A stretch of 64,000 bases of DNA, taken from the NCBI GenBank assembly GCA_963833655.1, contig CAWHYL010000004.1, forward strand, positions 310,001 through 374,000, given 5' to 3'. The translations under genes were made by a program, and so were the position numbers. This stretch comes from 3-1-20CM-4-69-9 sp963833655. Lineage in GTDB: Bacteria > Actinomycetota > Thermoleophilia > Gaiellales > Gaiellaceae. This document shows, one piece after another, positions 16,633 through 24,276 of the stretch (position 1 is the stretch's first letter; every line of letters starts with the position of its first letter). Under the pieces are notes generated by a model. That model worked only from the letters and a program-made list of their open reading frames with translations. It was not told the DNA's origin and searched no databases.

Positions 16633-18585
16633 GTGAGGCCCCGGGCTCCCGCCGGACACGGATGGCATGCGCTCATGGCGGTCGTCCTCTGCAGCCTCGT
16701 CGTCCCCGGAGCGGCTTGGGCGCACGCGACGCTCGTCAAGGTCACGCCCGAGAACGAGACGGTGACGGCGACTCCGCCGAAAGCCGTCCGGCTCCTGTTC
16801 GACGACACGGTTCGGCCGGCGTCCGGGATCAAGGCGGTTCGTAACGACGGCGGCGCGTCGGTGCTCGCCGGTAAGCCGCGGGTCGTCGGCGGTCGCACGC
16901 TCGTCGTCCCGCTCGAAAGCGGTCTCGCCGACGGCGACTACACGGTCCTCTGGCGCGTCGTCTCCGACGATGGGCACACGGTCGCCGGCGTCACCGTCTT
17001 CGGTGTCGGCGCAGGGCGTCCGCCGCCGACGGCTGCGCTGACGGCGAGCAACCGGCCGAGCGTCAAGGACGTCGTCTCGCGCTGGCTGCTGTTCGCCGGG
17101 CTGCTGGCAGCCGTGGGCGCGGCGTTCTTCCGTTTCTTCGTCGCGCCGGTGCCGATCCGGCTCTTCCTCGGCGCGTTTCTGCTGGTCTTCGTGGGCGTCT
17201 CGGGCCTCCTGCACGGGGTGCCGGTCTCGAGCCGGTTCGGCGGCGCGATGGTCGCCGTCGCGATCATCGCGGCGATCGGCGCGGTGCTCGCCGCGCTCGC
17301 GCCGGTGTATCGCGTGCTCGAGCCGGGCGTCTACGCCGCGGCGTTGCTGTTGTTGCCCGGCCCGTCGATCGCCGGGCACGCGCTCGACCGCGGCCGCTCG
17401 CCGCTCGAGGTCGTCGACGACATCATCCACGTTGCCGCCGCGTCCGTCTGGCTCGGCGGGCTGCTTGCGCTCGGTCTCGCGCTGCGGAGGCCCGGCGACC
17501 ACGCATTGCTGTTGCGACGCTTCTCGAACGTCGCCGTCGTCTCGGTGCTCGTGCTTGCCGTGACCGGTGTCGTGCGAGCGCTCGCCGAGCTCCACAGCGT
17601 GAGCCAGCTGTGGACGACGGGCTATGGCCGCCTGCTGGTCGTCAAGACCGCTCTGCTCGCCGCGCTCGTCGTGCTCGGCTGGGCGAATCGCTACCGGCTC
17701 GTGCCTCGTCTCCGCGAAGCCGCGTTGCGGCGCAACGTCGTGGCGGAGCTCGTGCTCTTCGCCGGGCTGATCGTCGCAGTCGCGCTGCTGACGGACCTGC
17801 GGCCGGGCCGCGACCGCGCCGCGGCGGCAGCCGTCGCGTCCGGGCCGCCGCCCCTTCCGGCGGCGCACATGGTCGTGCAGGCACGGGAGTCGGGCGACTA
17901 CGCCGTCGCGCTCGCATATCGCCCGCCGGGGGAGGAGGTCACGGTGCTCGGGCAGGACGGCGAGGGCGTCAACGGGTTGAGCGTGAGGGTCAACGGCGTC
18001 GAGGCGCGCTCCTGCGGCGCAGGCTGTTACGGCGCGTTCGTGCCGTTGCGGCGCACGGCGACGGTCAGCGTGAACGGCGACGACCTGACGTTCGCCATTC
18101 CCGCCCATCCGACTCCCGCGCCCGGGCTCGTCGCACGTGCGACGGCCACGTTTCGTGCGTCGCGCAGCGTCGACTACGTCGAACGGCTGGCCTCGAGCCC
18201 GCGCAACAAGGTCGTGTCCGACTTCACGCTCGAGCGTCCGAACAAGCTGGAGTACCGCATCCGCGGCGGCGCGTCCGGAGTCATCATCGGCGCGCGCCGG
18301 TGGGACCGCGCCCGCGGGCAGCCGTGGGTCGAGTCGGGGCAGACGCCGCTCCCGCAGCCCGAGCCCATCTGGGCCGGTCACTTCACGAATGCGTTCGTGC
18401 TGGAGAGGACACCGACGACGTACGTCGTCTCGTTCATGAAGCCGCTCGGCCCGACGTGGTTCACCGTCACCTTCGACCGTCGCACGCTCCGGCCGCGTGC
18501 CCTCCGCATGACGACGGCCGCACACTTCATGACGCACCGCTACCTCCGCTTCAACGCCTCGCCCCGGATCAGGGCTCCGCGTTAA
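16633..18585 (+). CDS. CopC-CopD fusion with extra C-terminal domain
   Basis: Protein of 650 residues for copper handling at the envelope. A signal peptide (residues 1-30, ending GAAWA) is followed by His31 at the mature N-terminus and a CopC beta-sandwich (AHATLVKVTPENETVTATPP), with a second conserved His near 115 (SDDGHTV). Residues of about 145-400 hold some eight CopD helices. A soluble C-terminal region (about 420-650) contains EYRIRGGASGVIIGARRW and may be a lipoprotein-like or YcnI-like binding domain; I cannot name it. TAGCGT seven bases before GTG 16633 suggests leaderless expression. A dispersed palindromic repeat begins right after the stop. Confidence 0.85.
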   Translation: MRPRAPAGHGWHALMAVVLCSLVVPGAAWAHATLVKVTPENETVTATPPKAVRLLFDDTVRPASGIKAVRNDGGASVLAGKPRVVGGRTLVVPLESGLADGDYTVLWRVVSDDGHTVAGVTVFGVGAGRPPPTAALTASNRPSVKDVVSRWLLFAGLLAAVGAAFFRFFVAPVPIRLFLGAFLLVFVGVSGLLHGVPVSSRFGGAMVAVAIIAAIGAVLAALAPVYRVLEPGVYAAALLLLPGPSIAGHALDRGRSPLEVVDDIIHVAAASVWLGGLLALGLALRRPGDHALLLRRFSNVAVVSVLVLAVTGVVRALAELHSVSQLWTTGYGRLLVVKTALLAALVVLGWANRYRLVPRLREAALRRNVVAELVLFAGLIVAVALLTDLRPGRDRAAAAAVASGPPPLPAAHMVVQARESGDYAVALAYRPPGEEVTVLGQDGEGVNGLSVRVNGVEARSCGAGCYGAFVPLRRTATVSVNGDDLTFAIPAHPTPAPGLVARATATFRASRSVDYVERLASSPRNKVVSDFTLERPNKLEYRIRGGASGVIIGARRWDRARGQPWVESGQTPLPQPEPIWAGHFTNAFVLERTPTTYVVSFMKPLGPTWFTVTFDRRTLRPRALRMTTAAHFMTHRYLRFNASPRIRAPR

Positions 18586-18809
18586 GCAAAGGCTGGGGTC
18601 AGACCCCTGCCGGGTCAGACCCCCTCAAAGCCAGAGCGGAAGCAAGGCTTCCGCGGAGGCGACCTGATGCGGCGCGCGCACGCGCAGCGTGCGCGCGCCG
18701 CACGGAAGGAAACAATCGCCCTCCACCAAGGAGCGCGCGGGCTAGGCCCGCGCGCGTTCCCCGCGAAGCGGCGTACCCCTTAGGGCTCTGACCCGCAGGG
18801 TCAGAGCCC
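18586..18809. repeat. Array of perfect short-loop hairpins between convergent genes
   Basis: About 224 bases without a gene but full of palindromes. GGGTCAGACCCC occurs twice (18596-18607 and 18612-18623), preceded by AAAGGCTGGGGTCAG. Perfect hairpins with three-base loops follow: 18636-18654 (8-bp stem GCGGAAGC), 18671-18699 (13-bp stem GGCGCGCGCACGC), 18733-18755 (10-bp stem GCGCGCGGGC), 18761-18771 (4 bp) and 18783-18809 (12-bp stem GGGCTCTGACCC). The last covers the stop codon of the acyl-CoA dehydrogenase. Likely a bidirectional transcription end and/or a REP-like repeat element. Confidence 0.8.
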
Positions 18810-19934
18810 GAGCTGCCGCGCGATCACCATGCGCTGCACCTCGTTGGTGCCCTCGCCGATCTCGAGGATCTTCTGGTCGCGGTACAGCCGTGAGATCGCG
18901 TACTCGTCCATGTACCCGTAGCCGCCGTGGATCTGCAGCGCCCAGTTGACGGCCCGGTTCGACAGCTCCCCGGTATAGAGCTTCGCCTGCGCAGCCGCAA
19001 GGGCGAAGTCGCGCCCCTGGTCCTTCAGCCACGCCGCCTTGTAGACGAGGTTGCGGCCGGCCTCGACCTCTGTCGCCATGTCGGCGAGCTTGAACTGCAC
19101 GGCCTGGAACTTCGAGATCGTCTGGCCGAACTGCTTTCGCTCCTGCGCGTAGGTGTATGCCAGGTCGTACGCGCCCTGCGCGAGGCCGACGCCCATCGCG
19201 GCCACGGAGATGCGGCCGCCGTCGAGGATCTCGAGGAACTGGCGGAATCCGTGGTCGCGCGGACCGAGGAGGTTCCCCTCCGGCACGGCGCAGTCCTTGA
19301 ACGACAGCTCGCGCGTATCGGACGCACGCCAGCCGAGCTTCTTCATCGGCTTCGAGATCTCGTACCCGGGCGTGCCGTTCGAGACGATCAGGTTCGACAC
19401 CTCGTCGTCGCCGGTGCGCGCCGTGATCGTCACGCACGCGGTGATGTCCGTGCCGGCATTCGTGATGAAGATCTTCGAGCCGTTCACGAGCCACTCGCCG
19501 TCACGCAGCTCGGCGCGAGTGCGGGTCGCTCCCGCGTCGGAGCCCGCGTCTGGCTCCGTCAGCCCGAACGCGGCCAGCTTCTTGCCGGACGCAAGCTCGG
19601 GCAGCCACTGCTGCTTCTGTTCCTCGTTCCCGAAGTAGTAGATCGGCAGCGTGCCGAGCGAATGGTGAGCGGCCATCGTGATCGCGACCGACGAGTCGAC
19701 CCGCGTCAGCTCCTCGACGGCGATTGCGTATGCGAGCGTGTCGGCGCCGCCGCCGCCGTACGCCTCCGGAATCGTCATCCCCATGAGCCCGAGCTCGCCC
19801 ATCTCGATGACGAGGTCGTAGGGAAAGCGGCTTTCGCGATCGAGCTCCTCGGCCACAGGCGCCACGCGCTTCTGCGCGAAGTCGCGCACGGTCGAGCGGA
19901 CGAGCTCGTGCTCCTGGTCGAGGTCGAAGTTCAA
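18801..19934 (-). CDS. Acyl-CoA dehydrogenase
   Basis: FAD enzyme forming trans-2-enoyl-CoA in fatty-acid or branched-chain acid oxidation; 377 residues is the normal size. Motifs: FGLTEPDAGSDAG (flavin contact), WRASDTRELSF (second ACAD signature), QERKQFGQTISKFQAVQF, and IHGGYGYMDEY. The catalytic-base Glu is retained in EIGEGTNEVQR. It looks like the short-chain/butyryl class, but substrate length cannot be read with certainty. TTG start at 19934 overlaps the stop of pepA (TTGA), so they are one operon. A perfect hairpin covers the stop codon. Confidence 0.93.
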   Translation of the reverse strand: MNFDLDQEHELVRSTVRDFAQKRVAPVAEELDRESRFPYDLVIEMGELGLMGMTIPEAYGGGGADTLAYAIAVEELTRVDSSVAITMAAHHSLGTLPIYYFGNEEQKQQWLPELASGKKLAAFGLTEPDAGSDAGATRTRAELRDGEWLVNGSKIFITNAGTDITACVTITARTGDDEVSNLIVSNGTPGYEISKPMKKLGWRASDTRELSFKDCAVPEGNLLGPRDHGFRQFLEILDGGRISVAAMGVGLAQGAYDLAYTYAQERKQFGQTISKFQAVQFKLADMATEVEAGRNLVYKAAWLKDQGRDFALAAAQAKLYTGELSNRAVNWALQIHGGYGYMDEYAISRLYRDQKILEIGEGTNEVQRMVIARQLGL

Positions 19935-21403
19935 GCGCTGAGGCGGGTGCCGAGCTCGACGATCAGGCGGACGCCGTAGCCGGTGCCGCCGCGCTGCGTG
20001 TAGTAGTCCCCGCGCGAGCGCTCCAGGAAGCCCGGGCCGGCCATGTCGATGTGGCCCCACGGCCCGTCGCCCGAGAACTCGCGGAGAAACTCGGCCGCAA
20101 GGACTGCGCCTGCCTGCCGCAGCTCCGAGGCGTTCTTCATGTCCGCGTAGACGGAGTCGACGTAACGGCGGTAACGGCGGTGCAGCGGAAACGGCCACGT
20201 GTGGTCGCCGCTCGTCTCGGCGGCGGCGAGGATCTCGTCGCGCCAGGCATCGTCGTTCGCGAACAGACCGGCGTAGAGGTCGCCGAGCGCGACCTCCATC
20301 GCGCCCGTCAGCGTCGCGAAGTCGAGCACGTGCGTCGCGCCTTCGCGGCGCGCGTACCAGAGCGCGTCGGCGAGGACGAGGCGGCCCTCCGCGTCGGTGT
20401 TCGTGATCTCGATCGTCTTGCCGTTCGCGGCGCGAAGGATGTCGCCAGGCCGGAAGGACTCGCCGCTGACGAGGTTCTCGGCGGCGGCGACGACCGTGAG
20501 GATCCGGACGGGAAGCTGCAGCTCGGCGGCCGCGGCGGTCCCGGCGATCACGGCCGCGCCGCCGGCCATGTCGCCTTTCATGTCGTACATCTTCAGCGCC
20601 GGCTTCAGCGAGATCCCGCCCGCATCGAACGTGATCGCCTTGCCGACGAGGCCCAGCACGACGTCGCGGTCCGCGTCCGGCGGCTCGTAGCGGAGGACGA
20701 TCAGCCTTGGGCCGTTGGCGCTGGCGCGGCCGACGGCGCTGAGGGCGCCCATGCCGAGCTCGTCGATCTGCTGCGGATCGAGCGCTTCGACTTCGAGGCT
20801 CGGCCCTGCGAGCTCGGCGGCCCGCTGCGCCAGGTCCGCGGGAGTCAGCTCGTTCGGCGGCGAGTTCGCGAGATCCCGCGCCCAGTTGACCCATTTTGCG
20901 ACGATCCCGGCGCGCTTCGCGACGTTCTCGTCCTCCGTCCCGTAGAGAACGATCTTCGAGATGGGCTTGCGCGCCCGCTGCTCCGTCTTCCAGCGGCCCG
21001 GGCTGTACGCGCCGAGCACCGTGCCCTCGACGACGGCGCGCGCCTGCTCGTCGAGCGAGAGCGGGAGGGAGTCGTCGAGTGTCCAGCCGAGCGTCCCCCC
21101 GACGTCGCGTAGCTGCCGCGCCACTGCGGCCGCCGCTGTGCGGACGGCGTCGGCATCCACCTCCGACCGTTTGCCGACGCCCGCGACGACGACGCGCCGA
21201 GCGGCCGCGTCACCGTTCATGTGCACGACGATCGTGCGGCCGAGCTCGCCGCGAAGCTCCCCGTCGTCGGCCAGCTGCTGGAGCTGTGCTCCAACGCCCG
21301 CGTCGGAGCGGGGGGTCGAGTCGTCTTCGGTCAGGACGAGCGCGACGGCGTCGGGAGCTCCGCCGCCGGCGCCGGAAACCTCGATCGCGACTCCGCTGTC
21401 CAC
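19931..21403 (-). CDS. pepA: Leucyl aminopeptidase (M17)
   Basis: Hexameric dizinc aminopeptidase of 490 residues that removes N-terminal residues from peptides. The C-terminal catalytic domain has all signatures: VGKAITFDAGGISLKP, MKGDMAGGAAV and the family hallmark NTDAEGRLVLADAL. The N-terminal macro-like domain is about 160 residues. It begins with GTG at 21403, only nine bases from the divergent YkvA-like gene, and is cotranscribed with acyl-CoA dehydrogenase. A possible -10 TAGCAT lies nine bases upstream of the GTG. PepA homologues can also bind DNA, but nothing here indicates that. Confidence 0.95.
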   Translation of the reverse strand: MDSGVAIEVSGAGGGAPDAVALVLTEDDSTPRSDAGVGAQLQQLADDGELRGELGRTIVVHMNGDAAARRVVVAGVGKRSEVDADAVRTAAAAVARQLRDVGGTLGWTLDDSLPLSLDEQARAVVEGTVLGAYSPGRWKTEQRARKPISKIVLYGTEDENVAKRAGIVAKWVNWARDLANSPPNELTPADLAQRAAELAGPSLEVEALDPQQIDELGMGALSAVGRASANGPRLIVLRYEPPDADRDVVLGLVGKAITFDAGGISLKPALKMYDMKGDMAGGAAVIAGTAAAAELQLPVRILTVVAAAENLVSGESFRPGDILRAANGKTIEITNTDAEGRLVLADALWYARREGATHVLDFATLTGAMEVALGDLYAGLFANDDAWRDEILAAAETSGDHTWPFPLHRRYRRYVDSVYADMKNASELRQAGAVLAAEFLREFSGDGPWGHIDMAGPGFLERSRGDYYTQRGGTGYGVRLIVELGTRLSA

Positions 21404-21412
21404 CGGGCCGCG

Positions 21413-21823
21413 ATGCTATCCAGGATGGGCTGGGTCCTGTACGCGCTCGCCGCTGCTCTCGTGGTCTACGCGGGAATCGTGGTGGCTTTCTTCGTGGCGG
21501 GGAGGCGCGAGGATGCGCGGGCTCTCGCCGGGTTCGTCCCCGACTGCGTCGTCCTCTTCTCGCGTCTGCTGCGCGACCCGCGGCTGCCGCGCCGCGACAA
21601 GCTCCTGGTCGTCGCGGTGCTGCCGTACCTCCTGCTCCCGTTCGATGTCATCCCGGATTTCATCCCTGTGGCGGGGCAGCTCGACGACGCGGTCCTCGTC
21701 GCGCTCGTGCTGCGACGGGTCCTGCGTGCACGGCCTGATCTGGTCGAGGAGCACTGGCCCGGGCCGCCGCGGACGCTCGAATGGCTGGAAGGGTTTTACG
21801 GTGTCTTTACGAAAAGGCGCTAA
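21413..21823 (+). CDS. YkvA-like DUF1232 membrane protein
   Basis: Protein of 136 residues. An N-terminal membrane helix (GWVLYALAAALVVYAGIVVAF) is followed by the DUF1232 signature: LFSRLLRDPRLPRRDKLLVV, then PYLLLPFDVIPDFIPVAGQ and DDAVLVALVLRRVLR. The PxDxIPDxIPxxGxxDD pattern is diagnostic of YkvA-family proteins, whose biochemical role is unknown. ATG 21413 is used; a second ATG at 21425 is possible. Divergent from pepA. Confidence 0.85.
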   Translation: MLSRMGWVLYALAAALVVYAGIVVAFFVAGRREDARALAGFVPDCVVLFSRLLRDPRLPRRDKLLVVAVLPYLLLPFDVIPDFIPVAGQLDDAVLVALVLRRVLRARPDLVEEHWPGPPRTLEWLEGFYGVFTKRR

Positions 21824-21847
21824 CTGCGACTCAGTTTTCGCCGTCGC

Positions 21848-22096
21848 ATGCCGATGATGACCATGGAGATGAGCACGGTTCTGCGGCCCGCAACACCCAC
21901 CCGATTTCGGCGTGGGCGCGCCCACCACACCGTCGAGGCGCTCCTCGACGAGATCGGCGGCCTCACCGCCGAGCGGCAGCGGCTCCGAGAGCGCGGAGTC
22001 GACGCGGTGCGGCTCGAGCGCAACCGCGTCAAGCTGGCGCGCACGCAGTGGCAGCTCTCGCACGCGCTCATCGAGCGCTACCACCACGCTGCCTAG
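21848..22096 (+). CDS. Small charged protein, unknown
   Basis: Protein of 82 residues with high third-position GC like its neighbours. The C-terminal half is a likely coiled-coil helix (LDEIGGLTAERQRLRERGVD and LERNRVKLARTQWQLSHALI). Start could be ATG 21848 or ATG 21866. It follows the YkvA-like gene by 24 bases and ends 13 bases before the MFS gene. No family recognised. Confidence 0.55.
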   Translation: MPMMTMEMSTVLRPATPTRFRRGRAHHTVEALLDEIGGLTAERQRLRERGVDAVRLERNRVKLARTQWQLSHALIERYHHAA

Positions 22097-22109
22097 CTAG
22101 TTTGCCGGC

Positions 22110-23381
22110 GTGAGGGCCGGAATCGACAGACGCGCGATGGCGCTGTTGTCGAGTGGCCACTTTGCGACCGACTTCGCGAACGGCGCACTGCCCGCGCTGC
22201 TGCCGTTCCTGAGGGATCGCTTCGCCCTCTCGTACGCGGCGGTCGGCGCCGTGATCCTCGCGTCGCAGGCGTCGTCGTCGTTGATCCAGCCGCTGTTCGG
22301 CCTCTGGTCGGACCGGCGCGGGGCGATGTGGCTCCTGCCCGCCGGTGTCGCCGTCGCCGGCGTCGGGATCGCGCTCGCCGCCGACGCACCGAGCTACTGG
22401 CTCGTGCTGGTGCTCGTGCTCGTGTCGGGGATCGGGAGCGCCGCCTATCACCCCGAGGGCTCGAAGTTCGCCGGCTTCGCCAGCGGCCCGAAACGCGCGA
22501 GCGGGATGTCGTGGTTCTCGATCGGCGGAAATCTGGGCTTCGGCGTCGGCCCGCTGGCCACGACCGCCGTCGTCGCCGCCTTCGGGCTGCGCGGCGGGCT
22601 GCTGCTGGCGCTGCCCGGCCTCGCGGTCGCGCTCGCGCTGCTGACGGCTGCGTCGTACCTCGGTGGGTTCGTGCCCGCAGCGGGGGTTGCGCGCACGGCG
22701 ACGGGGCGAGACAACCCGTTCGCGATGAAGCTCCTGCTCGGGGTGATCGCGCTCCGCAGCGTGGCGTGGTTCGGGTTGATCACGTTCGTGCCGTTGTGGG
22801 AGGTCTCGCTCGGCCACTCGAAGTCGGACGGCAACCATCTCCTCGCGCTGATGCTGTTCGCCGGCGGCGTCGGCACGCTCGCGCTCGGCCCGCTCGCGGA
22901 CCGCTTCGGCGCGCGCAACGTCCTGCTCGGGAGCGTCATCGCGACCGGTCCCCTCGTCCTCGTCTTCGTCCTCGTCGGCGGCGTCCCGGGCACGATTGCG
23001 CTCGCGCTCGTCGGCACGTGCGTGGTGGGGACCTTCGGCGTCACGATGGTGATGGGGCAGGAGTACATGCCGCGACACCTCGGCACGGCGTCCGGACTTG
23101 TCATCGGCCTCTCGGTCGGCCTCGGCGGTATCGCAGCGCTCGCGCTCGGGGTTCTCGCCGACGCGACGAGCTTGCGCACGGCGCTGTTCGTCGCCGCCGC
23201 GGCGCCGCTCGTGGCGAGCGTGCTCGCGTTCATGCTGCCGCCCGCGCGCAGGCGCGAAAGGTTGGAACGCCGTCATAGGAAGCAGCGCGGACATGGCCGC
23301 GCTCCCGTTCGCCCAGAACGTCGGCTCGCGGACGCGTGGAGGGGCTTGACGGCCGGGATCGAGGTAGGGTTGATCCCTTGA
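22110..23381 (+). CDS. MFS transporter, fosmidomycin-resistance (Fsr) type
   Basis: Polytopic permease of 423 residues. SSGHFATDFANGALPALLPF in the first helix and LIQPLFGLWSDRRG after TM2 are characteristic of the Fsr-like drug-efflux group; AAYHPEGSKFAG is another Fsr motif. The real substrate is unknown. The last 45 residues are a basic, non-hydrophobic tail unusual for the family. GTG 22110 has TAGTTT six bases upstream. The stop overlaps the TTG start of the SCP2 gene (TTGA). Confidence 0.85.
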   Translation: MRAGIDRRAMALLSSGHFATDFANGALPALLPFLRDRFALSYAAVGAVILASQASSSLIQPLFGLWSDRRGAMWLLPAGVAVAGVGIALAADAPSYWLVLVLVLVSGIGSAAYHPEGSKFAGFASGPKRASGMSWFSIGGNLGFGVGPLATTAVVAAFGLRGGLLLALPGLAVALALLTAASYLGGFVPAAGVARTATGRDNPFAMKLLLGVIALRSVAWFGLITFVPLWEVSLGHSKSDGNHLLALMLFAGGVGTLALGPLADRFGARNVLLGSVIATGPLVLVFVLVGGVPGTIALALVGTCVVGTFGVTMVMGQEYMPRHLGTASGLVIGLSVGLGGIAALALGVLADATSLRTALFVAAAAPLVASVLAFMLPPARRRERLERRHRKQRGHGRAPVRPERRLADAWRGLTAGIEVGLIP

Positions 23382-23680
23382 GCGCCAGGGACTTCTTCGA
23401 CACGTTGGAGAGCCGCGTCGACCCGTCGAAGACGGCGGGGATGAACAACTCGTACCAGTTCGACATCGACGGCGCGGGCAAGTGGAAGGTCGACGTCCAG
23501 GACGGTGCCGTCAAGGTCACCGAGGGGGAGCACGACGCCGACGTGACGATCACGACGTCGCAGGAGACGTTCGACAAGATCATCAGCGGCGAGCAGAACG
23601 CGACGAGCGCCTACATGACCGGCAAGCTGAAGGTCAAAGGAGACATGGGCGCCGCGATGAAGCTTCAGAAGCTCTTCTAA
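23378..23680 (+). CDS. SCP2 sterol-carrier domain protein
   Basis: Single SCP2 lipid-binding domain of 100 residues: YQFDIDGAGKWKVDVQDGAV, then DADVTITTSQETFDKIISGE, and GKLKVKGDMGAAMKLQKLF at the end, the classic SCP2 C-terminus. It binds acyl-CoAs or other hydrophobic ligands. TTG 23378 is chosen because TAGGGT lies exactly seven bases upstream, a leaderless pattern seen at many other genes here, and the start overlaps the MFS stop. Confidence 0.88.
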   Translation: MSARDFFDTLESRVDPSKTAGMNNSYQFDIDGAGKWKVDVQDGAVKVTEGEHDADVTITTSQETFDKIISGEQNATSAYMTGKLKVKGDMGAAMKLQKLF

Positions 23681-23700
23681 CTCTCAGGAGGACCTGCGGC

Positions 23701-24276
23701 ATGACCTGGTACACGTTCTTCAAGTCCCTGCACGTGCTCGCCGCCGCAACCTGGGTCGGCGGCGCGGTGATGATTCAGGCATACGCGTTCCGGATCATGC
23801 GCTCGACCGACGCGCGCCGAACGGCCGAGTTCGCGAAGGACACGGAGCTGATCAGCATGCGCCTCTTCATCCCGACGACATGGGTGCTCCTGCTCGCGGC
23901 GATCGGGATGATGGTGAACCTTCACTGGTCCTGGGGGCAGAACTGGGTCGTCTTCGGCCTGATCGCCTGGATCGTGTCGTTCATCGTCGGCGCCGGCTTC
24001 CTCGGGCCGGAGTCGGGGCGGATCGGCAAGATCATCGAGCGCGAGGGGCCCGAGTCGCCGGAGGCGCAGTGGCGGATCAGGCGGATCCTGTTGATCTCGC
24101 GCGCCGAGCTGGTCGTGCTGATCGCGGTCGTCGTGAACATGGTCGTGAAGCCCGTGGGGAATGCCAGCTGGTTCTGGGGCTTGCTCGCAGCGATGGCGGT
24201 CGGCCTCGCCGCGGTCTATTTCTCGAGCTCGATCAGGAGCGCGCCGGAAGCGACGCGATCGCCTTCGGCGACGTGA
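23701..24276 (+). CDS. DUF2269-like membrane protein
   Basis: Protein of 191 residues with four probable helices: FFKSLHVLAAATWVGGAVMI, TWVLLLAAIGMMVNLHW, WVVFGLIAWIVSFIVGAGF, and a last pair near WFWGLLAAMAVGLAAVYF. The early His in a LHVLAAATWVGG context matches DUF2269/CopD-like families, where it may bind a metal or haem. AGGAGG lies ten bases before ATG 23701. The 3' 61 bases overlap the end of the convergent biotin carboxylase gene. Confidence 0.75.
   Translation: MTWYTFFKSLHVLAAATWVGGAVMIQAYAFRIMRSTDARRTAEFAKDTELISMRLFIPTTWVLLLAAIGMMVNLHWSWGQNWVVFGLIAWIVSFIVGAGFLGPESGRIGKIIEREGPESPEAQWRIRRILLISRAELVVLIAVVVNMVVKPVGNASWFWGLLAAMAVGLAAVYFSSSIRSAPEATRSPSAT

Noticed and set aside
15625..18537. 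970-codon minus-strand open frame opposite the membrane and CopC-CopD genes
   Set aside because: Low-complexity Arg/Asp-rich shadow of real genes on the plus strand, which have clear families and signals.
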